From positions 2,054,001-2,118,000 of the forward strand of contig NZ_CP048409.1 of NCBI RefSeq assembly GCF_010448835.1: a stretch of DNA of 64,000 bases, read 5' to 3'. The notes under the pieces were generated by a model. That model was given only the letters and a program-made list of their open reading frames with translations. It was not told the origin of the DNA and ran no database searches. The stretch is from Draconibacterium halophilum. GTDB lineage: Bacteria > Bacteroidota > Bacteroidia > Bacteroidales > Prolixibacteraceae. Each line of letters starts with the position of its first letter. The stretch's first letter is position 1. Positions 44,066-53,079 of this stretch are shown here, in pieces. The position numbers and the translations under genes were made by a program.

Positions 44066-44293
44066 ATGGCAAAAGTAAAAGGAGCAGTTGTTGTTGAGAA
44101 GGAGGGCTGCAAAGGATGCAGTCTATGCGTGGAGGCTTGTCCGCACGATGTATTGGCATTGCACAAAGAGGTAAACAGCAAAGGTTATCATTATTCGTAT
44201 ATGAGAGACCCTGATGCTTGTATTGGATGCGCCAATTGTGGTGTTGTTTGCCCGGATACCTGCATTACGATTTATCGTGTAAAAGCAAGCTAG
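44066..44293 (+). CDS. korD: 2-oxoglutarate:ferredoxin oxidoreductase delta subunit (2x4Fe-4S)
   Basis: This 75-residue ferredoxin-like subunit has two cluster motifs: CKGCSLCVEACP and CIGCANCGVVCPDTC. It carries electrons from the TPP-bearing subunits to ferredoxin. The ATG at 44066 was chosen over a TTG at 44057. It heads an operon with korA, korB and korC, a configuration found in anaerobic Bacteroidota, where 2-oxoglutarate is interconverted with succinyl-CoA. Confidence 0.93.
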   Translation: MAKVKGAVVVEKEGCKGCSLCVEACPHDVLALHKEVNSKGYHYSYMRDPDACIGCANCGVVCPDTCITIYRVKAS

Positions 44294-44352
44294 TAAAGGA
44301 TTAATTTAGAAATTAAGGATTAATCAATCAATCGACAATTAAAAAATTAGAT

Positions 44353-45474
44353 ATGGGAGAATTAAGATTAATGAAAGGTAATGAGGTGTTGGCCGAGGCT
44401 GCCATCCGCTGCGGATGCGATGGTTATTTTGGCTATCCCATAACTCCTCAGTCGGAAGTGATGGAAACACTTATGGCACGTCAGCCCTGGAATGACACCG
44501 GAATGACAGTATTACAAGCCGAAAGTGAAGTTGCGTCGATAAACATGGTGTACGGTGCTGCTGCAACCGGTAAAAAGGTAATGACTTCATCATCGAGCCC
44601 GGGCATTAGCCTTATGGCCGAAGGAATCTCATACGTTGCCGGAGCTGAACTGCCCTGTTTAATAGTAAATGTACAGCGTGGCGGCCCGGGACTGGGTACA
44701 ATTCAACCGTCGCAGGCCGACTATTTTCAGAGCGTAAAAGGTGGCGGTCACGGCGATTATAAATTGATTGTGCTGGCACCGGCATCGGTTCAGGAAATGA
44801 ATGATTTTGTTGATCTTGGTTTTGAATTGGCCTTTAAATATCGCAATCCGGCAATGATTTTAGCCGATGGTGCCATTGGTCAAATGATGGAAAAAGTGGA
44901 GTTGGCCGACCAAAAGCAACGCTGGACAAAAGAAGAAATTGAAAAAATGAGTGGCGATTGGGCAACTGTTGGAAAACATGCAAGCCGCAAAAAGAATATT
45001 GTTACCTCGCTTGAAATGGATTCGGATATAATGGAAGAAAATAATAAACGCTTCCAGGAAAAATACCGAAAAATGGAAGAAGAGGAAGTACGCTACGAAG
45101 CCATTCAATGCGACGATGCAGAATTTGTTATCGTAGCATTTGGAACTTCCGCGCGAGTTTGTCAGAAAGCAGTGGAAATCGCCCGGGCAAAAGGTTTAAA
45201 AGTTGGCTTGCTTCGCCCGATTACCTTGTTCCCGTTCCCTAAAAAAGCGATACAGGAACTGGCGCGAAAAGCCAAAGGTTTCCTTTCGGTTGAAATGAGT
45301 GCCGGACAAATGGTGGAAGACATTAAGCTGTCGGTTTACGAGGCCGGAAGCAATGCACGTGTGAATCATTTTGGACGAATGGGAGGTATTATTCCTACAC
45401 CCGACGAGGTGGTTGACGCACTGGAAGAGAAATTTTCGTGGGAGTTAAGTTATGGAGTTAAACGTAGTTACTAA
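44353..45474 (+). CDS. korA: 2-oxoglutarate:ferredoxin oxidoreductase alpha subunit
   Basis: This 373-residue subunit holds the pyrimidine-binding and domain-II regions of the KOR/VOR family. Characteristic stretches are GYPITPQSEVMETL, ESEVASINMVYGAAATGKK, and TSSSSPGISLMAEGISYVAGAELP, plus the domain II segment IVAFGTSARVCQKAVEIAR. It lies 59 nt after korD and overlaps the longest korB frame by 22 nt. Substrate (2-oxoglutarate rather than branched-chain oxoacids) is inferred from similarity and gene order. Confidence 0.94.
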   Translation: MGELRLMKGNEVLAEAAIRCGCDGYFGYPITPQSEVMETLMARQPWNDTGMTVLQAESEVASINMVYGAAATGKKVMTSSSSPGISLMAEGISYVAGAELPCLIVNVQRGGPGLGTIQPSQADYFQSVKGGGHGDYKLIVLAPASVQEMNDFVDLGFELAFKYRNPAMILADGAIGQMMEKVELADQKQRWTKEEIEKMSGDWATVGKHASRKKNIVTSLEMDSDIMEENNKRFQEKYRKMEEEEVRYEAIQCDDAEFVIVAFGTSARVCQKAVEIARAKGLKVGLLRPITLFPFPKKAIQELARKAKGFLSVEMSAGQMVEDIKLSVYEAGSNARVNHFGRMGGIIPTPDEVVDALEEKFSWELSYGVKRSY

Positions 45475-45487
45475 ACCGGAGGAGATT

Positions 45488-46273
45488 ATGGATATTAAAG
45501 AAATTGTAAAGCCGGAAAATCTGGTTTACCAAAAATCAGAAGTACTGAATGACGATATTATGCATTACTGCCCGGGATGTTCTCATGGTGTGGTTCATAA
45601 AATTCTTGCTGAACTGATTGAAGAAATGGGCCTACAGGAAAAAGCCGTTGGTATTGCACCTGTAGGTTGTGCTGTTTTTGCCTACAATTATATCGATATC
45701 GACTGGCAGGAGGCTGCGCACGGACGTGCACCAGCTGTGGCAACGGGCGTTGCCCGCGTAAACCCCGATAATTTTGTGTTTACCTACCAGGGTGATGGCG
45801 ACCTCGCGTCGATTGGAGCAGCTGAAATTATGCATGCCTGTAACCGAGGTGAGAATATTCTGGTGATTTTTATTAATAACGGAATTTACGGAATGACTGG
45901 TGGCCAAATGGCACCAACAACACTCGAAGGAATGGTAACTTCGACCACTCCAGCCGGACGAAATGTAGATTTGAACGGTTATCCGATGAAGATTACTAAC
46001 CTGATAGCACAATTGCCAGGTACTTCTTATGTAACACGCCAGGCTGTTCATACTGCGGCAACGGCTCGCAAATGTAAACGATCGCTGAAAAAAGCCATTC
46101 AAAACGTGCTGGATAAAAAAGGAACTTCATTTGTTGAGGTGGTTTCAACCTGTAGCTCGGGATGGAAAATGAGCCCTGTTGATTCCAACAAATGGATGGA
46201 AGAGAACATGATTCCTTATTATCCGTTAGGCGATTTGAAAGACAGTGTTAAAGGTGAACATTCGGAAAATTAA
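45488..46273 (+). CDS. korB: 2-oxoglutarate:ferredoxin oxidoreductase beta subunit (TPP binding)
   Basis: With the ATG at 45488 the protein has 261 residues; an earlier ATG at 45452 overlaps korA by 22 nt. I prefer the later start because GGAGGAG lies just before it and because homologs begin near this MDIKEIVKPENLVY segment. The TPP motif GDGDLASIG through INNGIYGMTGGQ and the cluster-coordinating CPGCSHG are intact. It forms the active site with KorA. Confidence 0.94.
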   Translation: MDIKEIVKPENLVYQKSEVLNDDIMHYCPGCSHGVVHKILAELIEEMGLQEKAVGIAPVGCAVFAYNYIDIDWQEAAHGRAPAVATGVARVNPDNFVFTYQGDGDLASIGAAEIMHACNRGENILVIFINNGIYGMTGGQMAPTTLEGMVTSTTPAGRNVDLNGYPMKITNLIAQLPGTSYVTRQAVHTAATARKCKRSLKKAIQNVLDKKGTSFVEVVSTCSSGWKMSPVDSNKWMEENMIPYYPLGDLKDSVKGEHSEN

Positions 46274-46285
46274 AAAATTGAAGCT

Positions 46286-46837
46286 ATGACAGAAGAAATG
46301 ATAATTGCCGGATTTGGAGGACAAGGTGTACTTTCGATGGGTAAAATTCTGGCCTACTCGGGCATTATGGAAGATAAGGAAGTTACCTGGTTCCCGTCAT
46401 ACGGTCCTGAAATGCGTGGTGGAACTGCCAACGTTACTGTAATTGTTAGCGATACACGCATTAGTTCGCCTATTTTACAGGAGTTTGATACCGCCATTAT
46501 TCTGAACCAACAGAGTATGGACAAATTTGAATCAGCTGTAAAACCCGGTGGTACTTTATTGTACGACCCAAACGGAGTAATCAATCCGCCAACACGTACG
46601 GATATCAACATTTTTAAAGTGGAAGCCACAAAAACCGCTGTTGAAATGGGAAATCCAAAAGTGTTTAATATGATTGTTTTTGGAAGTTACCTGAAAGTTC
46701 GGCCAATCCTTTCGCTGGATAACGTGGAAAAAGGTCTGGAAAAATCACTTCCGGAACGTTACCACAAATTAATTCCGCTAAATCTGGAGGCTATTAAAAA
46801 AGGGCAGGAGCTTGTGGATGATGTCCAAGTTGTTTAA
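46286..46837 (+). CDS. korC: 2-oxoglutarate:ferredoxin oxidoreductase gamma subunit
   Basis: This 183-residue protein begins with the family signature IIAGFGGQGVLSMGKILAY, followed by VTWFPSYGPEMRGGTANVTV. The gamma domain may bind CoA. It lies 12 nt after korB and ends the operon at a hairpin terminator. Confidence 0.94.
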   Translation: MTEEMIIAGFGGQGVLSMGKILAYSGIMEDKEVTWFPSYGPEMRGGTANVTVIVSDTRISSPILQEFDTAIILNQQSMDKFESAVKPGGTLLYDPNGVINPPTRTDINIFKVEATKTAVEMGNPKVFNMIVFGSYLKVRPILSLDNVEKGLEKSLPERYHKLIPLNLEAIKKGQELVDDVQVV

Positions 46838-46858
46838 AGGACTAAGACAAATAAATGC

Positions 46859-46893
46859 AAGCCTTTCATCTGTATAGATGAGGGGCTTTTTTT
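46859..46893 (+). terminator. Terminator of korDABC
   Basis: AAGCCTTTCATC (46859-46870) pairs with GATGAGGGGCTT (46877-46888) through wobble pairs, followed by seven T residues. It lies between convergent genes. Confidence 0.8.
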
Positions 46894-46898
46894 ATGGT

Positions 46899-48971
46899 TT
46901 ATAAAAGCCCTTTTTCCTGCAGTGACTTCTCAATCCGTTTGTGATTCGCATTGAATTTGTCTTCGATTTCGCAAAACACCTTATTATACTGCGGGTGTTG
47001 TTTCAAATTGTCCATCAGCGGATCGATTGGAGTAAAAAGAATGGTCCAGTAATGAAAGTTATCCTGTTGTGTGAACGCTTTTAAATAGTCGATTGCCTTG
47101 TCGGTATCTCCTTTGAAGGAATAGTAAAATGCCAGTGAAAAATTACTGTAAATGGAAGGATCGTTTTCTGCCCATGATTTGTACAACCCAAAATATTTAT
47201 CAGCCAATTCCTGATCGCCCACTTTATCAAAGGTCACTGCAATTTTCCCATTTTCCGATGGATAAATGTCGAGGTTGTACATTACTCTGGCTTCAACAAA
47301 GGCTTTGTAATAGATAGCCGCCGTTTCAAAATCACGGAGATAGTAGTAGGATTTTGCAACTTCCTGCAGGATGTCGAGGCGGGTTTTGTCTTTTTCAAAA
47401 GCTGCCAGCAATGATTTATTGAGCTGGTTCAGGTCTTCATTTTGAGCATACTCGATAAACGCTTTTACATATTGCGAGTAAAGATTTTCAGGAAGATATT
47501 TGAGTGAAATGTCGATGTACTTTGCTGCTTCATCAACAAAGCCCGATTGGATAAAAGCATTACTAATGTGCAGGTAACTGAAACTTGCCGCTGCCGAATC
47601 GTAGGCCGCAACGATATCAATTTCAAGCCCTTTTAGAGCGTACTCCAGGTACTTCTCGGTGTTGGGTAAATGGTTTACATATAATTCCACCAGAAAGATT
47701 AAAACGACATCAGAATTCGGACTGATTTCCAGCGCTTTTTCAAGGTAAGGAAGTGCCAGCTCATACTCCTTATGCTCCATGTAAAAAAGTGCTTTGGCCG
47801 TTAAACTCTGCGGCAGCTTCGAGTCGTAAAAAAGTGCCTGATCGGCATAATAATTTATGGAGTCGGCAAAATGTTTTTCCGTTTTGTGTTGGTCTAAAAG
47901 ATAAAAGGCAATTGCAATACCCGCATAAGAACGGGCAAATTCTTCGTCGTGTTGAATCGCTTTTTTGAAATACGGGATGGCCGTTTTCAGGTTTTCTTCC
48001 GTTGGTTTGCCAAGCAAATCATATCCTTTTAAAAACAGGTCGTAAGCCACCATGTTATTGGTTGGTGCTTTTTCAATACGTTTTATTTCTTCAGGAGTAA
48101 CAATGGCTTCTATCTGTTCAGCGATACTTTTTGCTACATCGGCCTGCAGGGTAAAAATGTCTTCGGTATCGCGCCGGTATTGCTGGCTCCACAAATGTTT
48201 ATCGGTTTTTGCTTCTATCAATTGAATATTTAAAAGGATTTGGTTGCCAATTTTCTGTCCGCTGCCTTCTACCAGGTAGCTTGCATTTAATTCGCGTGCA
48301 ATTTCGGGTGTCGGTTTCGGATTATTTCGGTACTGCTCTACCGAAGTGCGGCTAATTACCCGCAGATCTTTAATTTGCTGAAGATTGTTCAGCGTGGCTT
48401 CCATCAATCCGTTAATGATATACACGTTTGTAGTGTCGTTACTGTCGTTTAAAAATGGCAGCACGGCAATCGACTTTGCCTTATTTTTATCTTCTGAGGA
48501 CGGACCTAAAACAACGTACAGAATGGCGGCAATTATAGCGATGGCAAAGAATGAAATTAATAAAACCGGGAATTTTTCTCTCGGAGAGGGAGCATTCTGT
48601 TCTGACTCAACTTCCGGTTCCTGCTCCTGAACTTCGTGGTTGCCCATTTCTCCCGGAGGAAATCCATACAACTCGCGGAAGCATTTAATAAAATAGGAAG
48701 GGCTGCCAAAACCAACTTTATACGAAACTTCAGAAACCGTGTACGATCCTTCCTGAAGTAACTCGGTAGCATATTTTAAACGAACATTGCGGATAAACTG
48801 GCTGGCGGATAAATCGGTTAGTTTTTTGATTTTTCGTAACAGGTTCGAGCGACTCATGCCAACGGCGTCTGCCAACTCCGAAACACCAAACTGTTCGTTG
48901 GAAATGTTCTCCTCTACAAGCTGAGTAATTTGGTTTAGAAAACTTTTTTCTGCGGTGTTAAGATTTGGCAT
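46899..48971 (-). CDS. Membrane-anchored AraC-type regulator with TolB-like and TPR domains
   Basis: This 690-residue protein has an unusual order. An N-terminal AraC/XylS double helix-turn-helix (VSELADAVGMSRSNLLRKIKKL, then VSEVSYKVGFGSPSYFIKCFRELYG) is followed by an acidic linker, one membrane helix (VLLISFFAIAIIAAILYVVL, about 136-155), and a TolB/FlgO-like domain (KSIAVLPFLNDSND to QLIEAKTDKHLWSQQY). At least five TPR units follow (for example YFKKAIQHDEEFARSYAGIA, LPYLEKALEISPNS). The layout parallels CadC/ToxR one-component membrane regulators, with sensing outside and DNA binding inside. It is divergent from the acyltransferase-ankyrin gene, its probable target. Known Bacteroidota relatives exist. 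Confidence 0.88.
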   Translation of the reverse strand: MPNLNTAEKSFLNQITQLVEENISNEQFGVSELADAVGMSRSNLLRKIKKLTDLSASQFIRNVRLKYATELLQEGSYTVSEVSYKVGFGSPSYFIKCFRELYGFPPGEMGNHEVQEQEPEVESEQNAPSPREKFPVLLISFFAIAIIAAILYVVLGPSSEDKNKAKSIAVLPFLNDSNDTTNVYIINGLMEATLNNLQQIKDLRVISRTSVEQYRNNPKPTPEIARELNASYLVEGSGQKIGNQILLNIQLIEAKTDKHLWSQQYRRDTEDIFTLQADVAKSIAEQIEAIVTPEEIKRIEKAPTNNMVAYDLFLKGYDLLGKPTEENLKTAIPYFKKAIQHDEEFARSYAGIAIAFYLLDQHKTEKHFADSINYYADQALFYDSKLPQSLTAKALFYMEHKEYELALPYLEKALEISPNSDVVLIFLVELYVNHLPNTEKYLEYALKGLEIDIVAAYDSAAASFSYLHISNAFIQSGFVDEAAKYIDISLKYLPENLYSQYVKAFIEYAQNEDLNQLNKSLLAAFEKDKTRLDILQEVAKSYYYLRDFETAAIYYKAFVEARVMYNLDIYPSENGKIAVTFDKVGDQELADKYFGLYKSWAENDPSIYSNFSLAFYYSFKGDTDKAIDYLKAFTQQDNFHYWTILFTPIDPLMDNLKQHPQYNKVFCEIEDKFNANHKRIEKSLQEKGLL

Positions 48972-49304
48972 AGTTGACTGCTTCGGATAATTACGACACT
49001 AAAAGTACAAAAACTGTTTGTTAGTCGCTTATGCTAGCTGTGGTTTTGGAGATATTTTATTATCAGGAGCATGTTTTTCGATGTTTTTATGAGCTTCCTG
49101 GAGCGCTTATTTGGCAAGCTTTTCAGGGCTCTGCATTAAGTGTTGCATCATAATTTATATGCTTGCGCCATAATTTTTAAGCCTTCAGCAAACTTCATAC
49201 ACATGGCTGCATAGTTCATTAGACCTGCGTCACGCTTCGCCCGACCTTTACACTAACAAAAACAACGGATATCGCGCTAAAGATTTCCACAAAAAATTAA
49301 AATC
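48972..49304. promoter_or_regulatory. Divergent promoter region between AraC-type regulator and acyltransferase-ankyrin gene
   Basis: This 333-nt region contains two 12-nt direct repeats, GCATCATAATTT (49145-49156) and GCGCCATAATTT (49165-49176), 20 nt apart. Their spacing of about two turns suits the tandem half-sites of AraC-type proteins. No TAnnTTTG box is obvious for the rightward gene; TACTTTTA occurs near the regulator start. The regulatory reading is inference. Confidence 0.4.
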
Positions 49305-51029
49305 ATGAAAACACGAATTTATTTTCTCGACCATTTAAGAACATTAATGATTTTCCTGGTTGTGGTTTTACACTCAGGATTAGTTTACGAGCATGTTTTG
49401 CAAAACTCATGGATTGTTGTCGATCCGGTAAAAGCAAATTCAATTGGTTTGATCCGACTTTATCTTGATCTTTTTGTAATGTTTATGATCTTCTTTATCT
49501 CCGGGTATTTAATCCCGATGTCGCTGAAGTCAAAAACATCAATCGAATTTATTAAGTCAAAAGTGAAACGTATTTTGATACCGTGGGTAATTGCAGTTTT
49601 TACTTTGATTCCTGCTTACAAATTCATCTTTTTATATTCACGTGGTTTACCACAGGAAGAATGGTTCTCGTACTTTCACTTTTTTGAACGGGCCGGAAGC
49701 GACCTAAGTTTTTATGCCAATAATCCGGCACAAAACTGGTTGTGGTTCTTGCCTGTACTTTTTATGTTTCAGGTAATTTATCTGGTACTTGCAAAAACAA
49801 AGGTTCTATCCTTAAAAATTAACCTGAAAACTGCCGTAATTATAATGTTTGTAGTTGGTGTAGTTTACAGTGTTACAATTGCTCAAACGGGACTTAACGG
49901 ATGGTACCATTCGGCTATTCTGCATTTTCAGCGCGAGCGTTTACTGGTTTATTTTATGTCATTTTTGCTGGGTTCGCTTTGCTATAAGCTAAAAGTGTTC
50001 GAATCAACCCAAAAGAACAAGCGCCTGTATGTAATTGCAAATGTAGTATTGACATTCACACTGGGTATTTTTACTGCCGTCGCACTTAATACCTTTTTTA
50101 ATATCATCGATCCAACGCGGAATTACTATTTCATTTCACAATTTGCCGACCGTGTAGCTTATTATGCTTTTGGCCTGGCATCGCAACTTACTTTGCTGTA
50201 TGTATTCCTTTACGGTTTCCGTAACAGCTTAAATAGAAGGTATGCATTTATGGATGAACTGAACCGCAATTCTTACTCGGTTTATATTATTCACACGATT
50301 GTATTGGGAGTAGTTGCACTGTCAATAATGGCAATACCTATTCCGCCGATGGTAAAATTCCTCATGGTTACCTTATTAACTTTTGGTCTTTCGAATCTGC
50401 TTATTTACTCGTGGCGAACCATTCGTCAGCGCACGGTCAATACAAAAACAGTTGCCACTGCGGTAATGTCGGTAGTGATTGTATTAGCTGCTTTTACTGC
50501 ATATCCCGGAACAACAGAAAGCAAAGAACAGAAAACAGAGACAACAGAAACAAACACAGCTCCTCAAAGCGGGACCAGTATTCATGCAGCTGTAGTTGCA
50601 GGAGATTTGGAAGCAGTACAGCGGATAATTGAATCGGGTGCCGATTTGAATGAAAAAGAACCCGCTGGTGGTTCAAGTCCTCTAATGACTGCCTGTGTAT
50701 TCGGAAAAACAGAAATTGCCAAAGTACTGATCGACGCCGGTGCCGAACTGAATGTTACGAATAATGATGGTTCTACAGCTTTGCACACCGCAGCTTTTTT
50801 CTGCCGTACCGAAATAGTTAAGACATTGTTAAACAAAGGTATCGATAGTTCCGTAGTAAATAATTCAGGATCTACTGCCTTGCAGTCTGTTCAGGCTCCT
50901 TTCGCAATGGTAAAAGGAATCTATGAATACTTTGCCAAAGTGTACGAACCACTAGGACTTCAACTTGACCTCGACAGGATAGAGAAAACACGTCCTGTAA
51001 TTGCTGAAATTATTGCGAACAACGAATAA
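49305..51029 (+). CDS. Acyltransferase-3 membrane enzyme fused to ankyrin repeats
   Basis: This 574-residue protein has acyltransferase-3 features in its first 390 residues: YFLDHLRTLMIFLVVVLHS at the start (with the family His), about ten helices, and NSYSVYIIHTIVLGV near the end. An extra hydrophobic helix (VATAVMSVVIVLAAFTAYP, about 385-403) and a Thr/Glu-rich linker are followed by three ankyrin repeats near 424-526 (HAAVVAGDLEAVQRIIESGADLN, LMTACVFGKTEIAKVLIDAGAELN, LHTAAFFCRTEIVKTLLNKG). Acyltransferase-3 proteins O-acylate glycans or lipids. The eleventh helix would place the ankyrin part in the periplasm, which is inference. The fusion is rare in my experience. Confidence 0.88.
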   Translation: MKTRIYFLDHLRTLMIFLVVVLHSGLVYEHVLQNSWIVVDPVKANSIGLIRLYLDLFVMFMIFFISGYLIPMSLKSKTSIEFIKSKVKRILIPWVIAVFTLIPAYKFIFLYSRGLPQEEWFSYFHFFERAGSDLSFYANNPAQNWLWFLPVLFMFQVIYLVLAKTKVLSLKINLKTAVIIMFVVGVVYSVTIAQTGLNGWYHSAILHFQRERLLVYFMSFLLGSLCYKLKVFESTQKNKRLYVIANVVLTFTLGIFTAVALNTFFNIIDPTRNYYFISQFADRVAYYAFGLASQLTLLYVFLYGFRNSLNRRYAFMDELNRNSYSVYIIHTIVLGVVALSIMAIPIPPMVKFLMVTLLTFGLSNLLIYSWRTIRQRTVNTKTVATAVMSVVIVLAAFTAYPGTTESKEQKTETTETNTAPQSGTSIHAAVVAGDLEAVQRIIESGADLNEKEPAGGSSPLMTACVFGKTEIAKVLIDAGAELNVTNNDGSTALHTAAFFCRTEIVKTLLNKGIDSSVVNNSGSTALQSVQAPFAMVKGIYEYFAKVYEPLGLQLDLDRIEKTRPVIAEIIANNE

Positions 51030-51176
51030 ATCCAAAGCCATAAAGTTATTCGTCGGAAAATGTTAGTCGTGCTGCAAACAGTAGTGGTAACCAGCATGCG
51101 TAACCATAAAAGCGGAGGAGGTAAATTTATCTCCTCCAACAATCAAAAACAGTCTGCACGGAAAATAACCTAACCT

Positions 51177-51184
51177 TACTTTTG
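51177..51184 (+). promoter_or_regulatory. Candidate -7 element before the beta-barrel gene
   Basis: TACTTTTG matches TAnnTTTG and lies 40 nt before the ATG at 51225. The -33 element is weak. Confidence 0.45.
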
Positions 51185-51224
51185 GTCACCCGTATAGAAA
51201 ATTATACATTAACAGTCGTGAATT

Positions 51225-51893
51225 ATGAACATATTAAAGCGTTTACTGACAGTGGTTTTGTTCACCACATTTACAAGTTTCTTATTTGCCCAAACCATTG
51301 GCATAAAAGCCGGGTACACTTTGTCGGATTTGTTACTTAAGGAAGATGGCGAATCTGTTAGCGATGAATTCGACATGAGGTCGGGATTTCATATTGGGCC
51401 TACGTTTGAATGGGGAATTGGAGAAGGGGCTGGTATTGAAACGGCTTTGTTGATTACCACCAAAGGAGTAAAAACGAATGAGTCGGAATTGTTTGAAGGT
51501 ATTGCGTATAGTTCAAAATCGAAAGTGAACCTGTGGTACCTCGATATTCCAGTGTTTGGGAAATTATATGCCGATGTAAACAAATCCCGGATTTACGGAA
51601 TGCTTGGGCCATATTTTGGAATTGGCCTTAGCGGAAAAACAAAAGTAGAAGAGAAGGGTGGCACCGAAAGTTTTAATGAAGAGTGGAACATCGTTTGGGG
51701 ACCCGATGAGGACGACGACCTAAAACGCCTTGGACTTGGCCTGGCTGTTGGCGGAGGTGTGGAAATTAATTCATTCTTGTTTGAATTTACCGCTCATTTT
51801 GCTTTGAATAATATTTCGCCACAGACCGATTACGATATGGTGGCCCGCAACCGTTCGTTTATGTTTTCTGTGGGGTATAAATTTCATAAATAG
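51225..51893 (+). CDS. Outer-membrane beta-barrel protein (porin-like, PorT family type)
   Basis: This 222-residue protein has a signal peptide (cleavage near FLFAQT) followed by alternating amphipathic strands typical of small Bacteroidota barrels: IGIKAGYTLSDLLL, GFHIGPTFEWGIGEGAGIETALLI, GMLGPYFGIGLSG, LGLGLAVGGGVEI and the ending FMFSVGYKFHK. This suggests an 8- to 10-stranded barrel with an aromatic C-terminus for BAM. Function is unknown. Confidence 0.85.
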   Translation: MNILKRLLTVVLFTTFTSFLFAQTIGIKAGYTLSDLLLKEDGESVSDEFDMRSGFHIGPTFEWGIGEGAGIETALLITTKGVKTNESELFEGIAYSSKSKVNLWYLDIPVFGKLYADVNKSRIYGMLGPYFGIGLSGKTKVEEKGGTESFNEEWNIVWGPDEDDDLKRLGLGLAVGGGVEINSFLFEFTAHFALNNISPQTDYDMVARNRSFMFSVGYKFHK

Positions 51894-51904
51894 CAGGGGG
51901 GGAT

Positions 51905-51938
51905 TTTGCCCTGCACTAACAAAAATTGATTAAGTTTG
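51905..51938 (+). promoter_or_regulatory. Promoter of the TAG-interrupted gene
   Basis: TTTG at 51905-51908 and TAAGTTTG at 51931-51938 are 22 nt apart, and the -7 box ends 17 nt before the ATG at 51956. This fits the ATG at 51956, not the GTG at 52019. Confidence 0.6.
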
Positions 51939-51955
51939 CCGCCAAAATCGCCACG

Positions 51956-52303
51956 ATGGATATTAGTGGAAACTGGACATATAACGAGGATTTTGAATAC
52001 GGAAACTCAGTGGGATAGGTGGAGCTTAGGCAAGCCGGAAACGAGGTAAACGGCGTATTTTCGTTTGCCGAAGAGGTGAAAAACAACTATCGCATTCAGG
52101 TTACCGAAAAAGTAAAAGGCACTATTACCGATGGAAAACTGCTGCTGGAGAGCGTTGATGTTAAAGCCATTCAAAACGGCCGGGAGATCAGTTACCTGCC
52201 CAATACTTTTGAAATACAACACATTGCCGAAAATCAACTGGTAGGATCAACATACGACAGCGAAAACGTGTGTGGCGTTTTTGTGTTGAAGCGAAAAATA
52301 TAA
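51956..52303 (+). pseudogene. Small soluble protein gene interrupted by an in-frame TAG
   Basis: From the ATG at 51956 the frame reads MDISGNWTYNEDFEYGNSVG, then TAG (52016-52018), then continues without another stop for 94 codons (VELRQAGNEVNGVFSFAEEV to the stop at 52303). The two parts read as one beta-rich domain of about 115 residues, and the promoter is placed for the upstream ATG. A GTG directly after the TAG could restart translation. This may be a nonsense mutation (for example from TAT, TAC or CAG), reinitiation, a sequencing error or readthrough. No homolog function is known to me. Confidence 0.7.
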
Positions 52304-52581
52304 TTGCCGGGAAACAAGCTTTCCTTCTCTTTGCTACCGAGGTTTAGAAGATTGTTGCAGTTGCTGAACGGCGGCTCAATAAAAGGAAGGTATTGAATCT
52401 GTCATTCGCTGCAGTTTATAATGTGTGGAATATTCAACTTCGGTTGGAATTGTCGTTTTCGCTATCATTGATTTTCTAAACCGATTATGTTTTTGGTGTT
52501 ATTCACCAAAATTGGTTTTTGAAATTATATTACTTTTAAGGCAAAGCGAAATTAACAAATAAGCTCAATACACTGAACAAT

Positions 52582-53079
52582 ATGCAACAATTAACAATCA
52601 CACACAAAAAATGGCTTAAATCTATTCATTTGTTGGCCGCGGGTATTTGGGTTACCACGGGCTTAACCATGTTTTTACTAAATTTTTTAAGCAGCAATAT
52701 TGAAACAGGAGAACAACTTTTTCTGATGAATCAAATTGTTCATTTTATTGACATGAAAATATTGGTTCCGGCAGCTATTCTTTGCCTTATTACCGGATGG
52801 GTTTATTCTCAATTTACAAAATGGGGCTACTTTAAACATGGGTGGATGACTTACAAATGGATTATTACGCTACTTATTATTGTATTGGGAACTATTTTTT
52901 CGGGGCCATGGATTGAAGAAATGGTTAAAATTTCGGGAGAAATAGGGCTTAAGGCACTCAATAATACCAAATATCAACTGCTCGACAGAAACCAAACAAT
53001 TATGGGCCTTTGTATGAATGGCACGCTAATTATTACCATTTTTATTTCGGTGTTTAAACCTAAAAAAAAGGCAAAGTAA
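52582..53079 (+). CDS. DUF2269-like integral membrane protein
   Basis: This 165-residue protein has four predicted helices (about 13-33, 52-68, 87-107 and 143-159). The first begins with a conserved-looking WLKSIHLLAAGIWVTTGL, in which the His and surrounding residues recall DUF2269 and CopD-like membrane proteins. The role is unknown and the family call is tentative. It stands alone between gaps of about 280 and 330 nt. Confidence 0.65.
   Translation: MQQLTITHKKWLKSIHLLAAGIWVTTGLTMFLLNFLSSNIETGEQLFLMNQIVHFIDMKILVPAAILCLITGWVYSQFTKWGYFKHGWMTYKWIITLLIIVLGTIFSGPWIEEMVKISGEIGLKALNNTKYQLLDRNQTIMGLCMNGTLIITIFISVFKPKKKAK

Noticed and set aside
52016..52018. TAG read as pyrrolysine or another recoded residue
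   Set aside because: There is no sign of a pyl system in the window and only one such codon; mutation or reinitiation is simpler.
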